The translations under genes were made by a program, and so were the position numbers. Below, piece by piece: positions 39,401-48,937 of a DNA stretch of 64,000 nt (positions are counted from its first letter, which is position 1; every line of letters starts with the position of its first letter). This DNA is from Pegea sp. RAD2-039 (lineage: Eukaryota > Chordata > Thaliacea > Salpida > Salpidae), in NCBI GenBank assembly GCA_034620365.1, contig JAQGEQ010000344.1, forward strand, positions 124,001-188,000, written 5' to 3'. A model generated the notes under the pieces. That model did not search any database. It was not told the origin of the DNA and saw nothing but the letters and a program-made list of their open reading frames with translations.

Positions 39401-40329
39401 GAAAATTAACTTCCGGTCGAAGTTGTATCCGGTGATTACCAAATCAGCGTCAGTCGCGTTTAATTGCGCGATTTTGAGCCCTCTAGTGGCGTTCTCCCAA
39501 ACAAACACCTCTAAGTCAGATTGGTGAAATCTCGGAGGATTGTTATTGATGTCGAGGATCGTCACATTCACGATGACGTCACCGCTTAACGGGGGTTCTC
39601 CGTCGTCGGTAGCACGCACGCGAAGCTGGTAGAAATCCTGATGATGATGTAAGCAGGTTGTAGTGTGATGACGTCATCGCTATCTGACCTGTTGCTCGCG
39701 ATCGAGACTTCGGGTCGTTTGTAGTGTGACGTCATCTTCGGTGATGACTAATTCGAAGTTCTCGGTCGCTGTTGTTAGAACGTAGTCGGTGGAAACGCGA
39801 TTTCCTACGTCATCAGCATCTGTCACTTCCGGAAGTCGGATCTAACGATGACGTCATCAAAATATGCAAATGTGTGAAAGGAAATGAACCTTGACCCCAG
39901 CAGGTTGATTCTCAATGATGTTGAAATTGATGATCGGGTCTTTGAAGATTGGAGGATTATCATTGATGTCTTTGATTCGGAGGAGAATAGTTAAAGACTC
40001 TTCCGGACTCAAGGGATCAACTGGGATCAAAGTGAGGAAGATCGTGTCGAATTGGAAGAGATCTCGATCTAATGGTTTGATAGTTTGAAGGATGTTGCCT
40101 TCGATTCGAAAATTGTGATCTGAAGAAGATAATCTGTTGAAAGAAGAGCTTCAGGACTTGATTAAGGACTTGTTGGATGTTGGTACTTGTAGTTGGCGTT
40201 GCTAGGCAGTGATTGGATGATGTTGGATTGTAAAGATTCTTCCTGAATCTCAATTTCTTCTATAGATGATACTGGATTGAAAAGAATAGAGAAGAAAGAA
40301 ATGATTAGGACTCCTCTGAAGCCGATCAT
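24440..40329 (-). CDS. Fat-type giant cadherin (EC repeats, EGF, LamG, EGF-like, LamG, TM, tail)
   Basis: The first exon (about 40170-40329) encodes a signal peptide (MIGFRGVLIISFFSILFNPV). More than twenty cadherin repeats follow, marked by DINDNPP, DVNDNPP, DVNDNDP and LDREQQ motifs across about 40.1-28.5 kb, including one 3-kb exon (35599-38590). Then come EGF domains with CQNKGIC, CQNQATC and CLNGGTC (about 28.4-27.9 kb), a first LamG domain (27.9-27.2 kb), a Cys-rich EGF-like segment, and a second LamG domain (exons 26386-26538 and 26144-26331, with ILGGFEDPSFRGCL). A second Cys-rich module (26010-26095) and a transmembrane exon (25829-25957, WLIAVIISLVTIATAFLIFF) lead into a cytoplasmic tail (25634-25779, 25316-25577, 24440-24771). 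EGF plus LamG next to the membrane indicates Fat rather than Dachsous, which lacks them. Fat proteins are giant adhesion receptors in planar polarity and growth control. I estimate about 4,000 residues; not every exon junction was worked out. Confidence 0.9.
24780..25300 (+). repeat. 17-bp minisatellite GATCAGGAAGTGATGAA in last Fat intron
   Basis: About thirty copies of a 17-bp unit, with variation at two or three positions (AGG/AGA, GAA/GAG, CAG/TAG), fill the intron 24772-25315. The flanking exons splice over it in phase (...VSSSK into DLAEKFDFLNPY), so it is intronic. On the coding strand the unit is pyrimidine-rich, with CTTCATCACTTCCTGATC-like repeats that resemble a long polypyrimidine tract before the acceptor at 24772. 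Confidence 0.9.
32831..32940 (+). repeat. Short tandem repeat CCAGTAACCAA in a Fat intron
   Basis: About 110 bases of imperfect 11-12-bp copies of CCAGTAACCAA/CCAGCAACCAA lie between two cadherin-repeat exons. No frame is maintained through it. It lengthens an intron that would otherwise be near the usual 50 bp. Confidence 0.8.
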
Positions 40330-43300
40330 CTCAACTGGAAGAGTTCATGGAAACATGAAGATGCAAGGAATCTGTCAATCATAATTAGATGTAGATGAAA
40401 AGAACATTTAAGATCTTACCAAGCTGTGATCAAAGGATTTGAAGTCTTCAATTGAAATAAGATTTTTTCTAATCAGCTTAAATCATATTAAAAAAGTTAA
40501 TCAAATAATCAGCTTTAATCTAAGAAAAGTAAATTTCTAATATCAAAAGGTGGCTGATAAACGACTAGAAAAACTATTTTGATTAAATGTTAGTAAAAAA
40601 AATGTTCAGTTTCTAAACTTTTCCATGTTTAAGTAAAATATAATGACAGATGGTAGCAATATTGAAGCTACACAAAACGCAATAACAGCTGCTGGTAGCA
40701 AGCAACATTTTGAAATCAGAAAATATTTTCCTCGAAAACTCTTGAAAAGTAAAATTACTAATCATTTAAGTGAATCTAAAAGTAAATAAAAGAACTAAAA
40801 TAATTTGTTGTAAGATAGAAAAAACATATCAACAAAAGAAAAGTGTAAATGAAGATTAATTTGTTAAATAGAGGGTTGTTGTAGCTAAATGAATAGCTAC
40901 TAGTATCGATTTTCACATTAAATGTATCTTTACTTGATTCACTTTTAACTATTTGTATAATTAATTAAGAAAGTAGTAAAGTTAGAAAATTTTGAAAACA
41001 CAAGTGATAAAGAAACGAAGCAAAAATCGATTTCAAAAATATTGTGAACTCTATAAATCAGAAAATTGAAAATCTAATAAAGTTAGAAAGAACGATTTGA
41101 AAATACATCTTCAAAAACTTTAATAAACATCTCACTGTAAGTCTGAAGAACAAAAACTTTCTCGAAGTTGTCTTTAACGTCAACTTCTTCTCACCTACAT
41201 AATTGCTTTTCAAATATCGGAAATAAAACAAGAAAAATCATTAATCTCAACTGAAATCAAAAGATGTAGAGAAAATTTTGATGAAATCACAAATAATCCT
41301 AGAAATCCGAAAAAAATATCAAAGATGTAAAATCAATCTTTTTTACTTCAACTTTTCAACCTACAAATTGAAACAAACAAAATTTTCCACTTTTTTTTCG
41401 ACCATTTCTAAACCGATATTTAGTCACGTGCCTATTTATGTATCTGTTATTACATACAAAACAAACTTTCTTACAAAACTTTTCTAGAAGGTCTTATTAT
41501 CGTCACCCGCGAACACATGATGACGTAACAACGACTCAGCGTTTCTATGAAGCAATACAAACAGTAAGAGAAAAAGTTACCCAGCGCAGGGCGACTTTTC
41601 GGCTCCTACTACGACTTTTTGGCAGCAATAACAACAAACCCGCTCGTGTTCACTCATGCGTGAAAATCGAAACTTTTGATGGAAATTGTCAGATAAAGTT
41701 ATTTTCACATCGATTCGATCTGCAGCTGAAATCCGTTTCACACTTAATAGCACTTGTATTCGAGCATGCATCGCTACAATACGCGTTGATGACGTCAGAG
41801 CACGCGACGATGTAAATTAAACTGATGCTAACAGTGACAGACTCATCTAATTCATTAACAATCTAACTGATGTAAAAAATTCAAAGATACTCTCAACTTG
41901 AAGCCTTCAGACTTGGTGTTAATTAGCAAACAACAAGCAGAGAAAACAGAAAGGACTAAAAAAAATTGTTCTATTCAGTCAAGTAGCTCTTCAATGAAGC
42001 TCTCTTCGAGCGTACGTGACGTCACAGCATCGAAAGTTCGAATGACATGAAGAATCATGGAGAACATGGTTGCCAAGCAAAACCATTCAAACATCCTTTG
42101 CTTGATTAATCATGCTTCGTTGTCACGTGACGTCACATGATCATGATCAATCGATTCATCTTTATTTGTGTCTTAATCAATAATTTTTAAGTCTATTTAT
42201 TTTCGTGGTTTAAATACAAAAGAGTTTAAATTTAAGTTTGCTTCAAACCTTCTAAATGTAAATTTCAACATTTTCTTCACATTCTATTCATTCTTTTCTC
42301 TTTTAGATTAAAAGTTCAAACTCAGCAAATTGCAAATTAAAAAACCGATAAACTCTTTATTCAAATTTAATTATCTTTTATTTATTTGTTTATTTTTTTA
42401 TTATTAAAACTAAACTAATATTTTCCTTTTTAATCATTTAAATGATATAACTTCCAAATACAAAAGATTATGAGTCGAAATGAATTTGTATTTTGTGGCA
42501 GACAAAATCAATCTGCTACAAATAGAATTAAATCTTTGAATATTTTTTCTCTATTTCTTATGAACATTTTAATATTTAATTTATTATTAATTATTTCGGG
42601 TGTTTAAACCATGAATTTTTTATAGCAACATCATTACAATTTTCTTTTATTTTGATTCTAACCTTTGTTCAGCACTTATAAAATGATTAAATTGTTTTGT
42701 CACTACTCTTTCTTTTCATTCAATTTTCTTCTGAAGATCTATATTGCTAATTATTTTTTTAAGAAAGCTTCTTTATCTTTCACTAAAATTGTTGAAGATT
42801 TGGTATTTTTACATCAAGTTTATATTTAGTTCACTTTAAAACTGTAAATGTTTTGATGAAATTCTGTTTGTTTAAAGATAATATTAGAAGCATATTTATT
42901 TTTATCACTATCTTAAATAGAGAAATCATCAAAATAATTGTAGCCACTTCAATTACTTTTCAGCTTATGATATAAGTTCAAGTTTTGGTGAAGTAAATAT
43001 AACTTGTCAACTTGAAATTAGCAAGGGACTCACAGACTAGCGGGACTGTTGCAGTGTTTCTATCTCCCTACTGGCTGCCCACAGAGAATAATTAATAGAT
43101 GTTGACAAAAATATCTAACATTCGGAAATTCTACTTTTTATTGTGTCAGAAACAATTAAAAAATAGAAAATTTTCATGTTTAGCAGATTTTGATAAAAAG
43201 TTTGTCTTTTTACGAGTAATTGAAAGATTAATCGAAGACTTTAAAGTTGAAGACTCTACCTGAGTTTTCTCATTCAACAAATAAATAATTTGGTTCCCTT

Positions 43301-44718
43301 GGGTGCAGGTTAAATAGGTTCAAGACAGCCTTTGTTTGCTTATTAAGCAGAGAATTTGTAACTTGGATTGCAAGATTGAAAAGATAGATTGGATAAGTGA
43401 CGTCATGATGTTTCGGGAAATTTTATACCCAAAATTAAAGAGAAGGGGTTTTTGAATTATTTTCTACATAAAATAAAATTTATTTAACTCTCATTGTAAA
43501 AAAATTTAACTTTTAGTTGGCATGTTTAAAGATAGAACATGCGAGAATAGGAAGTATATGAGGAAGCAAAACCACACACCGAGAAAAAGCTACAGAAGAA
43601 AGGATATAAGATTGGAATTACGATTTTTGTCTGTTTGCCATGAGCAGCTTGTTTGTGAGATGGCATTTTTATTTGAACATGTTCTTCTGCAACTTAGCTA
43701 AGAAACAAATCTGTAACAATTCAAAGCATTTTTTAATTTAATATTTTTATCAAAAGTATATTTATAAATAGTAATATCCAATGTTTGATTACATTCGATT
43801 GTAAATTCGATACCTGTATAGAAATTTTATACTAATATTAAGTTAGTTGAATTAAAACTGTTTCATCTACTATCAAAAATGTAAAACATTTTAATTTCTA
43901 TTCTTATATGATATATGAAAGTCTGTTACTTGATGACTCAACATTTTTGAAATTTGTGTGTATGGTACAATGCTCAGTAAAGCACGAACCTTTAAGGGTA
44001 GTTCTCATAAAGTCACAATTCTTGTATAAATCATTCTTACTTAATAGCTTCCAAGTTTTAACATGAGTAATATTAAAGGCAATAACATAAATTAATACTT
44101 TAAAAAAAGTACTTTTAAGTAAACATCGTAATTAACAAAAACTCATTAATAAATAAAAACAATTGTTGGTTTAAACTACAGCTATTGACTAAAAATAGTT
44201 CTAAATAAAAAAGAATTTGCCCAAAAAAATTGAGAACTAGTTTTAAAAGTTCATAGAAACAATTTTAGTATAAAAATTACTTATAGATAGAGAAATAATA
44301 ATATAACTTACGCTCATTTCTTTTGATTATAAAAAGACTTACTTTTAAAAAAGACCAATTTCGGTAATAATAATTAAATAAGAACTGATGATACATAATT
44401 ATTTCATGGTTATGGATTGTTTAATGTTATATAACATATATCTGACATAACTGTTACATTTATATAAGTTTATATTATTTAATGTAAAGTTATTGTTCAC
44501 ACTATAAAATTATAATGCTTTTTATATATTTTTGTTTTGTTTTTAAATCTCAAATACATAGTTTTTTTATTAGCTGCTTAAAATTTATTTATTTGTTAAA
44601 TAAAATGTATTAAATATGTAACAATATGAGTTAATGTTTTTATCAGGTACTTAAAAACTATTTGTTCTTGTTACCAACGCAATTTTTTTTTTACTTCTTA
44701 AAAAGTTAAATAAATAAA
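40330..44718. other. Upstream region of the Fat gene and AT-rich spacer
   Basis: The Fat start codon at 40329 is preceded by a good acceptor (CTCTTCCAG), and a strong minus-strand donor (TAG|GTGAGAAG) lies near 41198, suggesting a 5' UTR intron. A GC-richer block at 41.4-42.15 kb holds TGACGTCA motifs and a 125-codon + strand frame (41438-41815, about FYEAIQTVREKVTQRR). That frame has no recognised homologue, and its call as a gene is weak. From 42.2 kb on the DNA is AT-rich with no coding signal; a small GC-rich patch lies near 43025-43090. One more TGACGTCA occurs near 43400. Confidence 0.45.
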
Positions 44719-45331
44719 ATGATTGGAAAAATTATTAGTATGTTAATGGGTAACCCACAAGTAATTGAAAAGTTATCAGAAACTAGGCTAATGAAAAGGT
44801 CTGCCCAATTAGTTGTTGGACTTTATCACTCAATTAGAGTAAGTTGTATTTTGAAACTTTCTTTATTAATAAAAGTATAACTTATATAGATTATAATTTT
44901 TATATTATTATCATAAAGTTTTGAGTAGATTATAAATAAATTATCTATAAATTCCCTTAAAAGTTCATTAATAAATATTTTCATCTACTTCCATAAATTA
45001 AGAAAGTTTAGAAACAATCTAAACAATTTATATAATTCAAAAAAGTTGGTGGTAAATGTTTGATAAGTTTTCTTATTATGTTGTTTCATTTATGAAAATT
45101 TTTTTCAAATCTCATTATAGTTCTTATGAAACAGTAAAACTTAAACAAATTTCTAATATTGTAATTTATAACTTGTTTTAAAGAAGAAAGTTTATCATTA
45201 AAGCTGAAACCAGATTCTAATCAATTTTTTGACAGGCTTCTACCCTGGGAATGAAACCAACCAACAACAAGTTTTTTGAAGAAATAAAAAAAGATTTTGA
45301 CAAAGAAATGAAAAAGAAAAGTTTAAAATAA
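44719..45331 (+). CDS. NCBP2AS2-like microprotein
   Basis: Two exons, 44719-44838 and 45236-45331, encode 71 residues. The first exon gives MGNPQVIEKLSETRLMKRSA and then QLVVGLY. It matches the N-terminus of the vertebrate NCBP2AS2 protein (about 99 residues), which has the same PQ(L/V)-E(R/K)LSE(S/T)R-(I/M)(R/K)R-AAQL arrangement. The second exon is shorter and Lys-rich (EEIKKDFDKEMKKKSLK), aligning with the FRDAFTQELRRGLR part of the vertebrate form. The human product is a small protein reported to interact with RAS and to act in angiogenic signalling; its ancestral role is unsettled. An AATAAA follows about 55 bases after the stop. The family call rests on the first 35 residues. Confidence 0.8.
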
Positions 45332-45754
45332 AACTTCGTATATGTTATCTTTTACTTTTTAACTTTATGTATTTTCCATTTAGAAACAATAAAAATTATT
45401 AAATCATTTTCAACTTTTGTGATCAATTTAAATTCATATTAAAATTGAATAAATTAATAATAAACTGTTTTCAAGTTTTAATTTTCCAAATTTGAATATA
45501 ACTGAATACTTATCTGAAGTTTTATATATGCTTAAATTAAATTTAAAATTTTAGTATTTTATATAACTATGTCTGAGTTACTAACTACAATATTTTTAAA
45601 TAAAAAAACTGATTTCAACTAACTTATAAGAACTTCAAAATATTTTCAAATTTTCTTTTTAATTTTTTTATTAAAAAATTTAGTCATGATAAACTAGCAA
45701 ATAGATAAACAAACAAAAAATAATTCTAATTTGACCAGACATTCAGTCCAACGC
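45332..45754. other. Short convergent spacer
   Basis: About 420 bases of AT-rich DNA separate the NCBP2AS2-like gene (+) from the minus-strand gene ending at 45755. They contain the polyadenylation signal of the former, near 45388, and presumably that of the latter. Nothing else is seen. Confidence 0.6.
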
Positions 45755-46087
45755 TCAATCAAAATTCAAATTTTGGAATTTTAACATCAAACTTTGGAGA
45801 GAATCTTCACCAAGAGAAGAAAAATCTTCAAGCTGCAAATGGTGACCTGGTTTTTGATCATCATCTGTTTCACATTCAATTGATTCAATTTCATGATGTC
45901 CAAACTTTTTTGCCATCAGCAGAAGGAGCTTAGGAATATCATTATTTACACTTTGGCAATCTTGCTTCAAATGCTTCAAGTAAATTCTATTCAATAAAGC
46001 TAAAAATGGTCTTCTATTACACTTAAGCATATTTTTCCACAAACTTTGATAAAAGTCATCTAAAGTAAAAGGTAACGAGGCAGCCAT
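45755..46087 (-). CDS. Small protein of unrecognised family, paralogue A
   Basis: A single coding exon of 110 codons starts at the ATG in a favourable context (ACCATGG). It is preceded by a splice acceptor (TATTACAG) 12 bases upstream, and a plausible donor lies near 46672 (AAGAAG|GTAATTT), so the 5' UTR is probably spliced. No signal peptide, membrane segment or known motif is seen. The N-terminal two thirds look helical (DDFYQSLWKNMLK, DIPKLLLLMAKKFGHH). The C-terminus is acidic and ends LMLKFQNLNFD. It is clearly paralogous to the gene at 48551: both share FYQS, the C-x-V-N motif (DCQSVNND here, DCQVVKNG there), IP(K/E)LLLLMA-type residues, KFGHH and a final FQ(N/H)LN. Function unknown. 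Confidence 0.7.
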   Translation of the reverse strand: MAASLPFTLDDFYQSLWKNMLKCNRRPFLALLNRIYLKHLKQDCQSVNNDIPKLLLLMAKKFGHHEIESIECETDDDQKPGHHLQLEDFSSLGEDSLQSLMLKFQNLNFD

Positions 46088-48550
46088 GGTTATAAAAAAC
46101 CTGTAATAGATAATGAAAGAATCAAAATTGAATTAATAAAAGTTCATATTAAATTCAAACTTTCATTTCAAATAGAACTTTTTACACCAAACATTATGAG
46201 AAAATAATAAATATAAAACAATTTCAGAATAAATTATTTTTAAACATTCTAGAATCAAACTAATACTCTAAAAATTGTAACAAAACTACAGATAAAACTT
46301 GAAAAGAGACATTTGCATATCTTAAATTTATTGTTATTATTAAAACATAAACAATACACTCTAGTAAAAATATCTGATAAAAACATCATACATATCACAT
46401 TTATGTTTATTCGTGTTCCTAATTAAATTTTTATTCAAATTTTGTACAGAAAACTTTCTGATGAAATCATAATTAACAACGTTCTACTTTTAAAAATTTA
46501 AGTAATCTGTGTTTAAAAATAGAAAATATAATTTAATAAAATCGGGTTCAGTTAAATAAAAGTGTAATATAACAAACAAAATATATCATGGTTTTAACGA
46601 AAAAATATTATTGAAATAGTTATTAAAAGAAAAGAATAATTTGAAACTACCAAATCAACTCAAAAAAATTACCTTCTTGACAACAATACTTGAATGAAAT
46701 AAACAAAACCATGTGAACAGGAAGGAAATTAGAATACGCGCTAGTAAGTACGAAACTATTATGGTCATTTTTGTTTATAGTTTTTAAATCAATGAAGCGA
46801 AACAAGATGTCGATTTTTTTAACTTTTAATTAGTACTAGTTACTTTTTTATTTTTTTTATTTAATGAACTGCTTAAGAAGCTAAGCATCAGAAAATTTAG
46901 ACTGTTTTATTAAACCGTTCAAAATAAATATGAAAATTATAAAATATAGATGAAAATAGTATAAAGTAGCAATTATGTATTGTAATTTATTTACCAATTT
47001 TTTTAAAAGGATCGTGTATCTCGCATAATGAACGGAAATTCTAGAAGCCTGACTAGCAAATCTAGTCAAATTAACATTTGCATAACAACTTCATCAACCT
47101 TGGCAATAAAAAAAGTTTGCATAAAAGAACTCACTTTGACAAAATTATAAAATTGTTAAAGTTTTTAAAGAGCTTATTATACATTTTTAAGGCTAGCACC
47201 TTTTAATAATATAAAATAAGTTCCTTAAATCTCTTAAATATATTTTCAGCCTAAAAGTTTAAGTACTTCTTAGTTATACTATTCAAAATAACAACATTTT
47301 TCCATTGAGCTTTATTGTGTACAATGCCATATAACGTATTATGTAACTATAAACATCTTTCTGTTTCCATCACACGATTACTTTGAATTAGCTTAAAATG
47401 TTTTACATTAATTTGCTTTTAAACGTGAGAAATAAGTTTAGTTCTTAGAAAGGGCAATTAAAGTTTTGCAGGTGCGTCTGCATTTAAGTTGAACAGAACT
47501 TTTGAATGAACTTGTATGTAACTTTCTACTATTTCATTTTTTAACCGTTTGTTTTCATTTTATTTTCAAATTAATATTTTATTTCTTGGTTTTTTGTACT
47601 TTTGATTATCTAACTTTTTATGTTTTATATTATATGATTTAAATTAATATATTTTTCTTATTCAACAAAAATGAAAGCCAGTAAATGATTTTTATTGTAT
47701 AATAATTACACTTGTTAACTATCAGTTTTATTATAATCTTTATTTTAATAATGTTCTTTTCTTTAAAAAAGTAAAATTTTAGATTTGTAAAAAGTTAAAA
47801 GTTCGATGCCACTTAAAAATTATCAAAATAAAGTAAAATCTTAATTACAATTTATCAAAAGAAGTTAAATAATTTTTGAGATTAACTAAATTTATTTTGT
47901 GTTTCTTTGATTTTATTTATACTACTAAACAAAACCAAAATAAAGCCAAATAGTTTAGCCACCATTAGCGCGCAGTCAAACTATCTCAGCACACATGTTG
48001 TTGTTTATTTAATTTAGATTTTAAATTTGTAACCAGCACAGCAAAGGTTTTGAAACTAAATGTTTGAAATCATTCTTGTTAAGTTTTGATTTAAAAAACA
48101 GATTTTTATTTGGTGGTGTGTTAGTCAGTTATTTTATTGCGAAAATATTGATTATTAAACAGATTTCTCAAGTTATTATATAACTTCTTCCTTGCCTATA
48201 GCCATATGTACTTGTATTTCTAAGTTATAAGCATATTTTGTTTATGTTTTATCTTTTACTGGTGATACAATATATACATTTTTTAGAGTTAAAGTAAACA
48301 ATAGTTTGAGGCTTGTAGTTTTTCTAATTCTTTGTTTATTGTTTTAAGATATTGTTTTCTTTTATAGAATTTCAAATCTTTTTATCTTTTTTAAATTTTT
48401 TAGTTTTCTGTTATAAGATGTTTAACAAGAACTAAATAATTTCTCTCTTTTTTTACTTGAAATTTAAATATTTTTATTCACTTATATTTTTATATATTAA
48501 TAATATTATTCTTAACTTTTCTTGTTCTTTTTTTAGTTATCTTTTTAAAC
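46088..48550. other. Divergent region between two paralogous small genes
   Basis: About 2.5 kb of AT-rich DNA lie between the head-to-head paralogues. They hold the inferred 5' UTR introns and promoters of both. Slightly GC-richer spots near 46730 (ACGCGCTAG) and 47965 (TTAGCGCGCAG) are the only compositional breaks and could mark the two transcription starts. No coding sequence is seen; the 62-codon frame at 46881-47069 (-) has no motif. Confidence 0.5.
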
Positions 48551-48937
48551 ATGGCAAATTTATTCACACACGAGGAATTTTATCAAAGTTTTTTGGAGAA
48601 TATACTCAAAAATTCGAAACCTAGCTTTTTAACAACTCTTGATAACATCTGTTTAAAAAGTGTACAGAGAGATTGCCAGGTGGTGAAAAATGGAATTCCT
48701 GAATTACTTTTATTGTTGGCTATGAAGTTTGGACATCACTCTTTAAAAGAAGTTGATCTTTTGTCCACTGAAGAATTATTTAGATCTTGTGCCCAGAAAA
48801 AAACTAAAACAGATTTTGAAAAGTTTGGAGATTCTGAAGACCCTGAAAAAGTTTACAATTATTTGAAAAACTTTTTTTCTACTGATGCAGCTATTGATGA
48901 AATTATGATGAATTTCCAACATTTAAATGTTGCTTAA
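48551..48937 (+). CDS. Small protein of unrecognised family, paralogue B
   Basis: A single coding exon of 128 codons starts at the ATG 15 bases after a strong acceptor (TTTTTTTTAG), so a non-coding first exon lies upstream. The first 70 residues align without gaps, apart from two near the N-terminus, to paralogue A, with roughly 45 percent identity by eye (FYQSFLENILK, GIPELLLLLAMKFGHH). The second half is longer and acidic/lysine-rich, with DPEKVYNYLKNFF and the same C-terminal FQHLN end. There is no signal peptide. The head-to-head arrangement with A suggests an inverted local duplication. Nothing in the sequence points to a function. Confidence 0.75.
   Translation: MANLFTHEEFYQSFLENILKNSKPSFLTTLDNICLKSVQRDCQVVKNGIPELLLLLAMKFGHHSLKEVDLLSTEELFRSCAQKKTKTDFEKFGDSEDPEKVYNYLKNFFSTDAAIDEIMMNFQHLNVA

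Larger units (their letters stand above)
20440..41830. promoter_or_regulatory. Field of TGACGTCA (CRE-type) palindromes across FHIP1 and the Fat gene
   Basis: By eye about 22 copies occur in 20.4-23.85 kb and about 22 in the single exon 35.6-38.6 kb. Chance expectation for an 8-mer is well below one in each. Most copies extend to GATGACGTCATC. They lie in exons, introns and flanks without strand or phase preference beyond avoiding the frame that reads TGA. The octamer is the consensus of CREB/ATF bZIP factors. Whether any copy is bound is not known, and the density inside coding exons argues against all of them being ordinary enhancer sites. Confidence 0.7.

Noticed and set aside
43025-43370. 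Possible tRNA or small RNA in a GC-richer patch with GGTTCAAGAC
   Set aside because: No cloverleaf or paired stems could be drawn around it, and no U-snRNA signature is present.
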